NCBI GenBank assembly: GCA_001899635.1
Contig: MKVQ01000009.1
Coordinates: 62,001-126,000 of the forward strand
DNA from: Myxococcales bacterium 68-20
Lineage (GTDB): Bacteria > Myxococcota_A > Polyangia > Polyangiales > Polyangiaceae
Length of the DNA: 64,000 nucleotides
Direction: 5' to 3'
Both the position numbers and the translations under genes were made by a program. Below the pieces are notes generated by a model. The model was not told where the DNA came from and did no database searches. It saw only the letters and a program-made list of their open reading frames with translations. Of the stretch, positions 15,702-23,884 are shown one piece after another. Each line of letters begins with the position of its first letter. Positions within the stretch are counted from its first letter, which is position 1.

Positions 15702-18070
15702 CGTCAGCAGCCAAGACCTCCGATCCGCCGGTCGAGCCAATCGCTCGCAGCCAGGCCTCCGAACCGACGACGATCGCCTACGAAGACCAGACGCCGATGC
15801 GCTTCGTCGCGGCGTCGGCCGTGTGGGGCATCGTCGGAATGCTCGTGGGTGTCATCGTCGCGCTCCAGCTCGCCTGGGCACCGGCGAACATCCACGCGAC
15901 ACTCGGCTTCGGCCGACTCCGCCCGCTGCACACGAACGCGGTCATCTTCGCGTTCGTCGGCAACATGATCTTCGCGGGCATCTACCACTCGACCCAGCGC
16001 CTCGTGAAGGCGCGGACCGCGAGCGACCTCCTCTCGAAGATCCACTTCTGGGGCTGGCAGCTCATCATCGTCGCCGCCGCGGTGACCCTCCCCTTGGGAA
16101 TGACCCAAGGTAAGGAGTACGCGGAGCTCGAGTGGCCGATCGACCTCGCGATCACGGCCGTGTGGGTCGTCTTCGCGATCAACTTCTTCTGGACGCTCGC
16201 GCGGCGCACGGAGAAGCACCTCTACGTCGCGATCTGGTTCTACATCGCCACGATCGTCACGGTCGCGATCCTCCACGTCGTCAACTCGCTCGCGATCCCG
16301 GTCCTGGGCGGGACGCTCAAGAGCTACTCGGTCTACGGCGGCGCGCAGGATGCGCTCGTGCAGTGGTGGTACGGGCACAACGCGGTCGCCTTCTTCCTGA
16401 CGACGCCGGTGCTCGGCATCATGTACTACTACCTGCCGAAGGCGGCAGGCCGTCCGGTCTACAGCTACCGGCTCAGCATCATCCACTTCTGGGCCCTGAT
16501 CTTCATCTACATCTGGGCGGGCCCGCACCACCTGCTCAACACGGCGCTGCCCGACTGGGCGCAGACGCTCGGCATGATCTTCAGCTTGATGCTCTGGGCG
16601 CCGAGCTGGGGCGGCATGCTCAACGGCCTCCTCACCCTCCGCGGCGGCTGGTCGAAGCTCCGCGAAGAGCCGGTCCTCAAGTTCTTCGCCGCGGGCGTGA
16701 CCTTCTACGGCATGGCGACGTTCGAGGGGCCGCTCCTCTCGATCAAGAGCGTGTCGAGCCTTGCACACTACACCGACTGGATCATCGGCCACGTCCACGC
16801 CGGCGCACTCGGCTGGAACGGGTTCATGGCAGCCGGCATGTTCTACTGGCTCGTGCCGGCGCTGTCCGGGCGGCCGCTCTACTCGAAGCGCCTCGCCGAC
16901 GCCCACTTCTGGCTCGGGACGGTCGGCATCCTCCTCTACATCGTCGCGATGTGGGTCAGCGGCGTGAACCAGGGCATGATGTGGCGCGCGACCAACCCCG
17001 ACGGGTCGCTCATGTACCCCACGTTCGTCGAGACGCTCATCGCGATCAAGCCGATGTACTGGATGCGCCTCATCGGCGGCTCGATGTACCTCGTCGGCAT
17101 GTTGATGATGACCTACAACCTCGCTCGCACGGGGCTCTGGTCGAAGGTCGTCGAGACGCGGGTGAAGGTCGTCCCGCTCGCCCCGGCGCCGGAGGTGCCC
17201 TGGAAGGACGTCATCTTCTCCCGCCCGATCGTCCTCACGATCGTCGTGCTCGGCTTGGGTGGCGCGGGCATGGCAGCGAACATGTTCGCCGGTCCGCTCT
17301 TCTTCGCGATCGCGTTCTTCGTCGCGCTCTTCGGGATGGTGGCCTTCCAGCACGCGAGGAAGGCGGGCGGGCCGCCGTTCCACCGGATCCTCGAGGGCCG
17401 CGCGCTGCTCTTCACCGTGCTCTCCGCGCTCGCGGTGCTCGCCGGCGGAGTGGCGGAGATCGTCCCCGCGCTGGTGGTGAAGCCCGTCGAGGCCGCGAAC
17501 GCGAAGCCGTACAGCCCGCTCGAGGTCGAGGGCCGCGACGTCTTCATCGCCGAGGGTTGCTACACCTGCCACTCGCAGATGATCCGGCCGATGCGCTTCG
17601 AGACGGTGCGCTACGGCGACCCCTCGACCCTCGAAGAGTCGGCCTTCGACCACCCGTTCCAGTGGGGAAGCAAGCGCACGGGACCGGACCTCGCGCGTGA
17701 GGGCGGCAAGTACCCCAACCTCTGGCACTACCGTCACATGGTCGACCCGCGCGCGATCACGCCGGGCTCGAACATGCCTCCCTACGCCCATCTCGAGAAC
17801 GAGCGCCTCGACCTCGCGAGGACGGGTGACAAGATGCGCGCGCTGTCGAAGGTCGGTGTCCCGTACACCGAGGCGCAGATGGCGGCGGCGGAGACCAACG
17901 CACGCGAGCAAGGCCGCGCGATCGCGGAGGACCTCGCGAAGGAGGGCGCACACGTCGAGCCCGACACGCAGATGGTCGCGGTGATCGCCTATCTCCAGCG
18001 CCTCGGGAAGCCGCCCGCGGAGAAGAAGGACGTGGGCGAGGGCGTGTCGATGCAGGAGGGCGCGAAATGA
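15698..18070 (+). CDS. ccoNO: Cbb3 cytochrome oxidase, fused CcoN-CcoO subunit
   Basis: 790-residue fusion of the catalytic and monoheme subunits. Residues about 30-520 are CcoN: His227 in WWYGHNAVAFF, the pair HH at 277-278 and GHVHAG at 364-369 are the expected copper and heme ligands, with at least twelve membrane helices. Residues about 520-590 add helices, and residues 600-780 are CcoO with a heme c site CYTCH (621-625) and Met ligand in NMPPYAH. In many bacteria these are separate genes. The enzyme reduces oxygen to water with high affinity and pumps protons. It overlaps ccoS upstream and ccoQ downstream by four bases. Confidence 0.95.
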   Translation: MTSAAKTSDPPVEPIARSQASEPTTIAYEDQTPMRFVAASAVWGIVGMLVGVIVALQLAWAPANIHATLGFGRLRPLHTNAVIFAFVGNMIFAGIYHSTQRLVKARTASDLLSKIHFWGWQLIIVAAAVTLPLGMTQGKEYAELEWPIDLAITAVWVVFAINFFWTLARRTEKHLYVAIWFYIATIVTVAILHVVNSLAIPVLGGTLKSYSVYGGAQDALVQWWYGHNAVAFFLTTPVLGIMYYYLPKAAGRPVYSYRLSIIHFWALIFIYIWAGPHHLLNTALPDWAQTLGMIFSLMLWAPSWGGMLNGLLTLRGGWSKLREEPVLKFFAAGVTFYGMATFEGPLLSIKSVSSLAHYTDWIIGHVHAGALGWNGFMAAGMFYWLVPALSGRPLYSKRLADAHFWLGTVGILLYIVAMWVSGVNQGMMWRATNPDGSLMYPTFVETLIAIKPMYWMRLIGGSMYLVGMLMMTYNLARTGLWSKVVETRVKVVPLAPAPEVPWKDVIFSRPIVLTIVVLGLGGAGMAANMFAGPLFFAIAFFVALFGMVAFQHARKAGGPPFHRILEGRALLFTVLSALAVLAGGVAEIVPALVVKPVEAANAKPYSPLEVEGRDVFIAEGCYTCHSQMIRPMRFETVRYGDPSTLEESAFDHPFQWGSKRTGPDLAREGGKYPNLWHYRHMVDPRAITPGSNMPPYAHLENERLDLARTGDKMRALSKVGVPYTEAQMAAAETNAREQGRAIAEDLAKEGAHVEPDTQMVAVIAYLQRLGKPPAEKKDVGEGVSMQEGAK

Positions 18071-18252
18071 AGTCCGAGATGCTCGCGCGCAGCCCGATGC
18101 TCGCGCTCCCGCTCTTCGCTCTGTTCCTCTTCCTCGTCGTCTTCGCCACGGTGCTCTACGTCACGATGAGACGTAAGGCGCCCGCCTACGACCCGATCGC
18201 GCGACTGCCCATCGACGACGACGAGCACCTCGACCGCGGAGACCGACGATGA
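18067..18252 (+). CDS. ccoQ: CcoQ-like small membrane subunit
   Basis: 61 residues with one membrane helix (LALPLFALFLFLVVFATVLY) and an Arg/Asp-rich tail. Position between ccoO and ccoP and size fit CcoQ, a stabilising subunit whose sequence is poorly conserved, so the call rests largely on context. Starts with a four-base overlap to ccoNO and ends with a four-base overlap to ccoP. Confidence 0.75.
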   Translation: MKSEMLARSPMLALPLFALFLFLVVFATVLYVTMRRKAPAYDPIARLPIDDDEHLDRGDRR

Positions 18253-18842
18253 AAGCGAACAAGACGTCCGAGACCTCAGAGGCCGCTGACCAAGTCATCC
18301 ACGAGGTCGACGGCATCCAGGAGTACGACAACAAGCTTCCGAACTGGTGGCTCTACACGTTCTACGGAGCGATCGCGTTCGGGGTGGGCTACTGGTACTG
18401 GTACGAGAGCGCGCAGATCGGCGCGTCCCCCGCCCAGAGCTACCAGGCGGAGCTCGACCAGGCCGCCGCTGCGCAGGCCTCGGAGATCACGGTGGGCGAG
18501 GCCACCCCCGAGGCGCTCGCCGCGCTCGCGAAGGATCCGTCCGCCGTCGCGCTCGGCAAGCAGGTCTTCACCTCCACGTGCGCCGCGTGCCATCGCAACG
18601 ACGGCGGCGGTAGCGTCGGACCGAACCTCACCGACGAGTTCTGGCTCCACGGCGGAGCGCCGGAGAAGATCTTCCGCACGATCGCCTCCGGTGTCCCCGA
18701 CAAGGGAATGCCCGCCTGGCAGCCGCAACTCGGCGCGCTGAAGACACAAGCCGTCACCGCATACGTCCTCGGCCTCAAGGGCACGAACGTCGCGGGCGGC
18801 AAGGTCCCGCAAGGAGAGCGCGAGTCCGTCTCGTCACGTTGA
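18249..18842 (+). CDS. ccoP: Cbb3 oxidase subunit CcoP, monoheme form
   Basis: 197 residues. The N-terminal segment HEVDGIQEYDNKLPNWWLYT with the following helix is the CcoP anchor. Only one heme c site is present (CAACH at 111-115, Met ligand in KGMPAW); classical CcoP proteins have two and are near 300 residues. Half of the usual cytochrome is therefore absent, which should shorten the electron path into CcoO/CcoN. No frameshift is apparent. It is the last structural gene; ccoG follows after 7 bp. Confidence 0.92.
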   Translation: MKANKTSETSEAADQVIHEVDGIQEYDNKLPNWWLYTFYGAIAFGVGYWYWYESAQIGASPAQSYQAELDQAAAAQASEITVGEATPEALAALAKDPSAVALGKQVFTSTCAACHRNDGGGSVGPNLTDEFWLHGGAPEKIFRTIASGVPDKGMPAWQPQLGALKTQAVTAYVLGLKGTNVAGGKVPQGERESVSSR

Positions 18843-18849
18843 CGAGTCG

Positions 18850-20352
18850 ATGCGGCGGCACATTGACGTGTCGACCGGTCGACCCTCTGTTTCTCAAAGC
18901 CGTCACATGGGCAACATCCACCTCCCGATCCTCGACCAGCCGCCGCCGCCCCCGAGCCAGACGCCCGGGAGCGGCTCGCTCGGGACCGACGGACGACGAC
19001 GACGACCCTACCCTGCCGACGTCAGCGGCCGCTGGGTCCGCGCGCGTCGCGTCGTCTACTTCGCGCTCATCGCGCTCTGGGCGGCGCTCCCGTGGATCCG
19101 GATCGGCGGGCACCCCGCGGTCTTCCTCGACATCGAGCGCCGTAGCTTCTTCCTCTTCGGGGCGACCTTCAACGCTCAGGACATCTGGCTCCTGTTCTTC
19201 GCCGTCACCGGGTTCGGCTTCGGGCTCGCCTGCGTGACGGCGCTCCTCGGGCGCGCATGGTGCGGCTGGGCATGCCCGCAGACGGTGTTCATCGAGGCGA
19301 TCTTCCGTCCGATCGAGCGCCTCGTGAACGGCCCGCGAAACACGGCGCTCGAGCGCGCGAAGAAGCCGCCGAGCCTCGACTCCGTGTGGCGCACGGGCCT
19401 GACCCATGCGCTCTACGTCCTGGCCGCGGCCTTCGCGGCCCACGTCTTCCTCGCGTACTTCGTCTCGCTCCCGAAGCTCTACGAGATGATCCGCACGCGC
19501 CCGGGTGCACATCCGGAGGCGTTCGCGTGGATGCTCGGCTCGACCGCGCTGTTCTATGTCTCGTTCGGCGTCTTCCGCGAGCAGTTCTGCGTCGTGATGT
19601 GCCCCTACGGCCGCCTCCAGTCGGTGCTCATCGACGACGACGCCCTCGTCGTCGGTTACGACGAGCGACGCGGCGAGCCGCGAGGCAAGGCGAAAGACGC
19701 CGGACGCGGCGCCTGCGTCGACTGCAACCGCTGCGTCGTGGTCTGTCCGACCGGCATCGACATCCGGCAGGGGCTCCAGCTCGACTGCATCGCCTGCACT
19801 GCCTGCATCGACGCGTGCGACGACGTGATGGATCGCCTCGGCCAGGAGCGCGGCCTCATCCGCTACGACTCGCTCCGCGGTCTTCGCGGCGAGCAGCGCA
19901 GGCCGTGGTTCCGCCGCCCGCGGCTCGCGATCTACGGCGTCCTCCTCGCCCTCGGCATGGTGGCGACATCGGTCGCGATGCATCGCCGCGAGCCGTTCGA
20001 GGCGAACGTGCTTCGCCTCCCCGGACCGCCCTACACGCGCGAGGAGGGTAAGCTGCGCAACGGGTTCGAGCTCCACCTCGTGAACAAGGGCTCGGCGCCG
20101 GCGACGTTCACGCTCACTCCCGCAGCATCGCCCGACGTCGAGGTGATCATCCCCATGCCCACGCTCGAGGTCGATGCCCTCGGCAGCCGCCGCGTCCCGT
20201 TCTTCGTCACGATGGAGGAGGCGCGCTTCACCGGCGACCGACCGATCGTCGTGCACGTCGAGAGCGGCGGGACCTCGAAGGACGTCACGACCCGCTTCCT
20301 CGGAGCATCTGCTGCGAGCGGAGCTCCGAAGACCAAGGAGGTACACCAGTGA
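18850..20352 (+). CDS. ccoG: Cbb3 oxidase maturation protein CcoG (FixG/RdxA)
   Basis: 500-residue membrane iron-sulfur protein. Membrane helices around 65-90, 105-125, 180-205 and 355-375 surround CGWACPQTVFIEAIFRPIE and two ferredoxin-like clusters (CVDCNRCVVVCPTGIDI and CIACTACIDACDDVM). The C-terminal 130 residues are the periplasmic Ig-like FixG domain. It acts in copper reduction for CcoN (family knowledge). The start may be 18850 or the ATG at 18907 (MGNIHL), as neither has a strong ribosome site. The stop overlaps the next start as GTGA. Confidence 0.92.
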   Translation: MRRHIDVSTGRPSVSQSRHMGNIHLPILDQPPPPPSQTPGSGSLGTDGRRRRPYPADVSGRWVRARRVVYFALIALWAALPWIRIGGHPAVFLDIERRSFFLFGATFNAQDIWLLFFAVTGFGFGLACVTALLGRAWCGWACPQTVFIEAIFRPIERLVNGPRNTALERAKKPPSLDSVWRTGLTHALYVLAAAFAAHVFLAYFVSLPKLYEMIRTRPGAHPEAFAWMLGSTALFYVSFGVFREQFCVVMCPYGRLQSVLIDDDALVVGYDERRGEPRGKAKDAGRGACVDCNRCVVVCPTGIDIRQGLQLDCIACTACIDACDDVMDRLGQERGLIRYDSLRGLRGEQRRPWFRRPRLAIYGVLLALGMVATSVAMHRREPFEANVLRLPGPPYTREEGKLRNGFELHLVNKGSAPATFTLTPAASPDVEVIIPMPTLEVDALGSRRVPFFVTMEEARFTGDRPIVVHVESGGTSKDVTTRFLGASAASGAPKTKEVHQ

Positions 20353-21062
20353 GCCTCATCGTCCCCGCACTTCTCATGGGCGTCTTCGGCGGCGCGCACT
20401 GCGTCGCGATGTGCGGAGGGGTCTCGTCGATGCTCTGCTCTGGGGGACAGGACAAGAGGCAGGGCCGCTCGTCCGGCTACTCGCTCGCATACAACGCAGG
20501 CCGCGTCGCGAGCTACACGCTGCTCGGGCTCGTCGTCGGAGCGCTCGGCACGCTCGACCTCGGGCTCCCGATGGACGTCCTTCGCTTCGGGCTCCGTGCG
20601 CTGGCGGCCGTGTGCATGCTCACCGTCGGCCTTCATCTGATCGGGCTGCCTTCGTTCGTGAAGGCGCTCGAGTCCGTGGGCGCTCCGCTCTGGCGACGCG
20701 TGGCGCCCCTCGCGCGGCGGCTGCTACCGCTGCGCTCGCCCTGGCACGCGCTCGCGGCGGGAGGCCTCTGGGCACTGATGCCGTGCGGCCTTCTCTACGG
20801 CGCGCTCGCGCTCGCTGCGAGCGCCGAGTCGGCCGCGATGGGCGCGGCGACGATGGGCGCGTTCGCGCTCGGCACCGTCCCCGTGATGCTCACGGTCGGC
20901 GTGCTCGCTCACCGGGTCGTCCAGGCCTTCGCTCGGGTGTGGGTTCGTCGGGCGGCCGGCGCGCTGATCCTCGCCTTCGGCCTGTGGTCCACCGCGGGCC
21001 TCGCCGGGCAGGTCGGGCTCGCGCCGGGCGCGCATGCGCACGCGTGCTGCCACCACCCCTGA
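20349..21062 (+). CDS. SafE/UreH-like membrane protein of the cco locus (COG2836)
   Basis: 237 residues, six predicted membrane helices, with the family motif GGAHCVAMCGGV near the N-terminus and LMPCGLLYGALALA in the second half. The C-terminus ends HAHACCHHP, a possible metal site. Members of this family are encoded beside cco genes and are implicated in copper supply or oxidase maturation; the exact role is unknown. The GTG start at 20349 overlaps the ccoG stop. No separate FixH/CcoH gene was found in the locus. Confidence 0.85.
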   Translation: MSLIVPALLMGVFGGAHCVAMCGGVSSMLCSGGQDKRQGRSSGYSLAYNAGRVASYTLLGLVVGALGTLDLGLPMDVLRFGLRALAAVCMLTVGLHLIGLPSFVKALESVGAPLWRRVAPLARRLLPLRSPWHALAAGGLWALMPCGLLYGALALAASAESAAMGAATMGAFALGTVPVMLTVGVLAHRVVQAFARVWVRRAAGALILAFGLWSTAGLAGQVGLAPGAHAHACCHHP

Positions 21063-21097
21063 GCGCGGGGCGGATCTCCAGTCACCGAGCAGCGGCT

Positions 21098-21613
21098 CTA
21101 AGGTTCGAGGCGCTCGGAGACTGCCGCGCCCGTGACCATGTCGACACCGAACAGATCGATCCAGCGCACGCGCGGGATGAGCGCGCTCTCGTCCGCGAAG
21201 ACGTAGATGCGGCCAAGGACAGCGCTTCGGCCCTTGATCAGGATCTGCGCGACCCAGCGTCCCTGCCAGTGTACGACGCGAATGGATCGATCCTTGGTCG
21301 CGTTGAGGTAGAGGAGCCACGAGCCGCTGGGCTCGGGCAACACCTTGAAGCCGTACGCCCGCTTGTCGAGTGAAGTCAGGCCCTCGCGGCGCCCGTCCTC
21401 CGCGAGCATGACCCAGTAGCTGGCCACCGGCTGCTTCGGGATGAGTTTCTCTCGGCTCTCGAGGATGGCATCGTACTGGACGATGTTCGCGTTCTTGTTG
21501 CGCTCGATGCGGAAGAGCGGCTGGTAGACCGGAGCCGCGACGGCACTGCGTGAGAGGAGCACGGCCGCTGCTCCTCCGAGCAGCGTGCGACGGGTGGTCC
21601 GGCGCGAGATCAT
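21098..21613 (-). CDS. Exported DUF4833-like protein
   Basis: 171 residues. The N-terminus (MISRRTTRRTLLGGAAAVLL...SAVAA) is a signal sequence with a twin-arginine-like region. The mature part, including RIERNKNANIVQYDA and SYWVMLAEDGRREGLT, matches DUF4833 as I recall it; function unknown. The ATG at 21613 has a strong AGGAGG site immediately upstream. The gene converges on the cco locus and diverges from the second CBS gene, sharing a 223-bp region with a candidate enhancer. Confidence 0.75.
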   Translation of the reverse strand: MISRRTTRRTLLGGAAAVLLSRSAVAAPVYQPLFRIERNKNANIVQYDAILESREKLIPKQPVASYWVMLAEDGRREGLTSLDKRAYGFKVLPEPSGSWLLYLNATKDRSIRVVHWQGRWVAQILIKGRSAVLGRIYVFADESALIPRVRWIDLFGVDMVTGAAVSERLEP

Positions 21614-21625
21614 CCTTCCTCCTCG

Positions 21626-21641
21626 TGCACCACGCATGCCT
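21626..21641 (-). promoter_or_regulatory. Sigma-54-like element before the DUF4833 gene
   Basis: Minus-strand AGGCATGCGTGGTGCA keeps GG-N10-GC with the -12 C 14 bases from the ATG. The strong ribosome site lies between the two, so a start 12 bases downstream of GC would exclude it. This is the weakest of the set mechanistically. Confidence 0.3.
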
Positions 21642-21732
21642 GAGCCTCGTTCGGAGTCGATCGCGTCGCCATGCCCGACCCGAAGTGTAGCGCGGAATCG
21701 AGCCCACCCGCCCGTCGTGCACCATGGCCGCC

Positions 21733-21746
21733 GCGCAAGCGGTGCG
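21733..21746. promoter_or_regulatory. Candidate shared enhancer dyad between divergent genes
   Basis: GCGCAAGCGGTGCG has a perfect CGCA-N5-TGCG dyad and matches the 2772/5890 site at 12 of 14 bases. It lies about 120 bp upstream of the DUF4833 start and about 95 bp upstream of the CBS gene start. Confidence 0.4.
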
Positions 21747-21807
21747 CGCCCGCGCAGCCCGTGCACGCGCACCGGCTGCGGGCCTCTCGCTCGGACGCGC
21801 TCGCGAT

Positions 21808-21823
21808 CGGCTCACGAGTTGCA
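21808..21823 (+). promoter_or_regulatory. Sigma-54-like element before the second CBS gene
   Basis: CGGCTCACGAGTTGCA has TTGCA at -12 and GGC at -24; the -12 C is 15 bases from the ATG at 21837. TTGCAGCG plus ten bases to ATG is identical in layout to the first CBS gene (8144-8162). Confidence 0.4.
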
Positions 21824-21836
21824 GCGTCACACGATC

Positions 21837-22502
21837 ATGCCCCAACGAGCCTCCACGCTCCGCCTCTGCAACGTCGTCGGCCCCGACACCGAGGAGCTCA
21901 AGCCCTACGTGCGATGCCCTCGACGGGACGAGACGATCAACGCGCTGACGTGCACCGGCTGCTCGCGGATGCGCTCGATGGAGTGGGCGCCGCGCAAGGG
22001 CGGGGTCGTGATCTGCTCCGTGGAGGAGCCGGAGCCGACGACGGATCCTCGCGCGGACCTCGCGGAGGCGGCCGCGCGCGTGCTTCTTCACGAGGTCTTG
22101 ACGCCAGTCACGACGTGCGTCACCCCCGACGTCTCGATCGAGCAGCTCAGGCGGCTGATGGCGAACGAGGGACTCCGCTCCGTCCCCGTCGTCGACCTCG
22201 AGGGGAAGCTGCAGGGCCTCGTCTCGCGCACCGACCTCACGACCGCCGCCGACTTCGGGCTCGTCGAGAACATGATGACGTCGCGGGTGCACGCGCTCCC
22301 CGAGGATGCGCCGGTCGCCTACGCGATCGCGCTGATGGCGTTCGAGAACGTCAGCGAGGTGCCCGTCGTGACGGCCGACGGCACGGTGGCCGGCATGTAC
22401 CACGCGCTCGACGCGCTCCGGTGGGTCGCCGGGAAGATGGGCTACGTCAACCCGATGAAGAAGGTCGCGACGAACGACGGAGAACCAGCCGTGGAGAGCT
22501 GA
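21837..22502 (+). CDS. CBS-domain pair protein with N-terminal Cys motif
   Basis: 221 residues. An N-terminal segment with CPRRDETINALTCTGCSRM could bind zinc or another metal. Two CBS domains follow (about 85-135 and 140-205: LTPVTTCVTPDVSIEQL, GLVSRTDL, NMMTSRVHALPEDAPV). The CBS pair would bind adenine nucleotides. It is translated just before the acyltransferase (three bases between stop and start). It is a paralogue of the CBS protein at 8162, with an extra Cys-rich head. Confidence 0.85.
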   Translation: MPQRASTLRLCNVVGPDTEELKPYVRCPRRDETINALTCTGCSRMRSMEWAPRKGGVVICSVEEPEPTTDPRADLAEAAARVLLHEVLTPVTTCVTPDVSIEQLRRLMANEGLRSVPVVDLEGKLQGLVSRTDLTTAADFGLVENMMTSRVHALPEDAPVAYAIALMAFENVSEVPVVTADGTVAGMYHALDALRWVAGKMGYVNPMKKVATNDGEPAVES

Positions 22503-22505
22503 GCC

Positions 22506-23300
22506 ATGCACGGAAGCGAGGTCGACGAACGCGAGCTGTTCGAGGCGTACGTACCGCCGTTCGCACATCGCTTCTTCCGCGCGCTCGACCGAACGGGTGA
22601 GCTCCTTCGCATCGAGGTCGACGGGCTCGAGCACATCCCCACGGGCCGAGCTCTCCTCGTAACGAACCACGCGTTCGGCTTCGACGCTGCATTCCTGATG
22701 GCCCGCATCGAGGCGCTCACCGGACGACGCGTCTGGGTCCTCGGAGAACATGCGTGGTGGCGCGTTCCCGGGATCCGGAGGCTCGCGGCGGCCGCGGGCA
22801 CAGTCGACGGCACGCAGGAGAACGCCGACCGCCTCCTCTCCGCCGACGAGCTCGTGCTCGTCCTGCCGGGCGGCCTCCGCGAGGCGCTCAAGCCGCGCGA
22901 GCTGCGCTATCGGCTCCTCTGGGGCGGCCGCTACGGCTTCGTGCGCGCGGCCCGACGCAACCGCGCGCCCATCGTCCCGATCGCCTCGCTCGGCGCCGAC
23001 GACCTCTTCGATCTGGTCGGGAACGCCTTCGAGCGCTCGAGCCGATTCCATCTGCCGTTCCCGCTTCCGCGGACGGCCCACCTATGGCCGATCCCACACG
23101 TCGAGCCGCTGCGCTACGTGATCGGAGAGCCGATCCCGACGGCGACGGCCGCAACCGAGGACGACGAAGCGAACGTCGTCCGCCGCCTCCGCCGCGAGGT
23201 CGAGGGCGCGCTGCACGAGATCTTCGAGGATCAGCTCGCATCGCGAGCGGGGTTTCCGGATAGCGCTTCGACCCCGTCTGCCTCGGGCCCGCCGCCGTAG
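22506..23300 (+). CDS. Acyltransferase, PlsC/DAGAT-like
   Basis: 264 residues. NHAFGFD near residue 58 is the HX4D-type acyltransferase motif (His-X4-Asp), and VLPGGLREALK is the glycine-rich motif seen in the monoacyl/diacylglycerol acyltransferase branch. No clear signal peptide. The likely reaction is transfer of an acyl group to a glycerolipid acceptor, which with the upstream WS/DGAT suggests storage or membrane lipid synthesis in the same regulon. It forms an operon with the CBS gene. Substrate is not determined. Confidence 0.8.
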   Translation: MHGSEVDERELFEAYVPPFAHRFFRALDRTGELLRIEVDGLEHIPTGRALLVTNHAFGFDAAFLMARIEALTGRRVWVLGEHAWWRVPGIRRLAAAAGTVDGTQENADRLLSADELVLVLPGGLREALKPRELRYRLLWGGRYGFVRAARRNRAPIVPIASLGADDLFDLVGNAFERSSRFHLPFPLPRTAHLWPIPHVEPLRYVIGEPIPTATAATEDDEANVVRRLRREVEGALHEIFEDQLASRAGFPDSASTPSASGPPP

Positions 23301-23884
23301 GCAGGGGAATCGTCCGCGAGCGCCTGCACAAGCTCGCTCCCCGCCCGACGACAGGAAGCCCGAAGCAGCGGCGTCATCGCACGTAGTCAGGTGCCGCCTT
23401 CGGCGGGGGCTGCCGCCGCTCTGTTCGAGGTCAGACCGCCAGGTCCGGATCCTCTTCTCGACCGCCCACTGCGATCCAAACCATATAGCAATCCACTAAA
23501 GGACTATTTCGCTCCAGAGTTCGGTGTCCGGCCAGCGTGCAGTTCGGCCAGCTACTCTGAGAGGGAGTTCGTGGATCCGGGCATCCATGCGGTTGGCGTC
23601 GCAGGGGCGCTTGGACGCAAGAAGTTCGCCTCCCAGAGCGTCGCGCTGCGCAGCTCGCGAACACCGTGCGCCAGCCGCTCGTCCCATGTCCGCATACGAT
23701 TTCGGATTTCGCCATTGACGCCCCTCGGACGATGGCCGGCGCGAAAGCGCAGATGGGCACGTCGACCAGGGGCGTATTGGCAAGTAGTCGCGCCCTCCGT
23801 GGCGATCGCGCGCGAAAGGCCTCGCGACGTGATCGGTGCGTCGATCGCCCGCCGACGGGGCCTTCCCGTGAGCCGCGAACGTGC
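23301..23884. other. Gene-free interval of 584 bp
   Basis: No frame in either direction shows a recognisable domain or a good ribosome site. A less GC-rich patch at about 23465-23520 contrasts with its surroundings and could hold a promoter or an old insertion. The interval marks the right border of the low-oxygen island. Confidence 0.5.

Noticed and set aside
15704-17953. A 749-codon minus-strand frame across ccoNO
   Set aside because: Antisense shadow of a clear oxidase gene; composition is Arg/Glu/His-biased with no domain.
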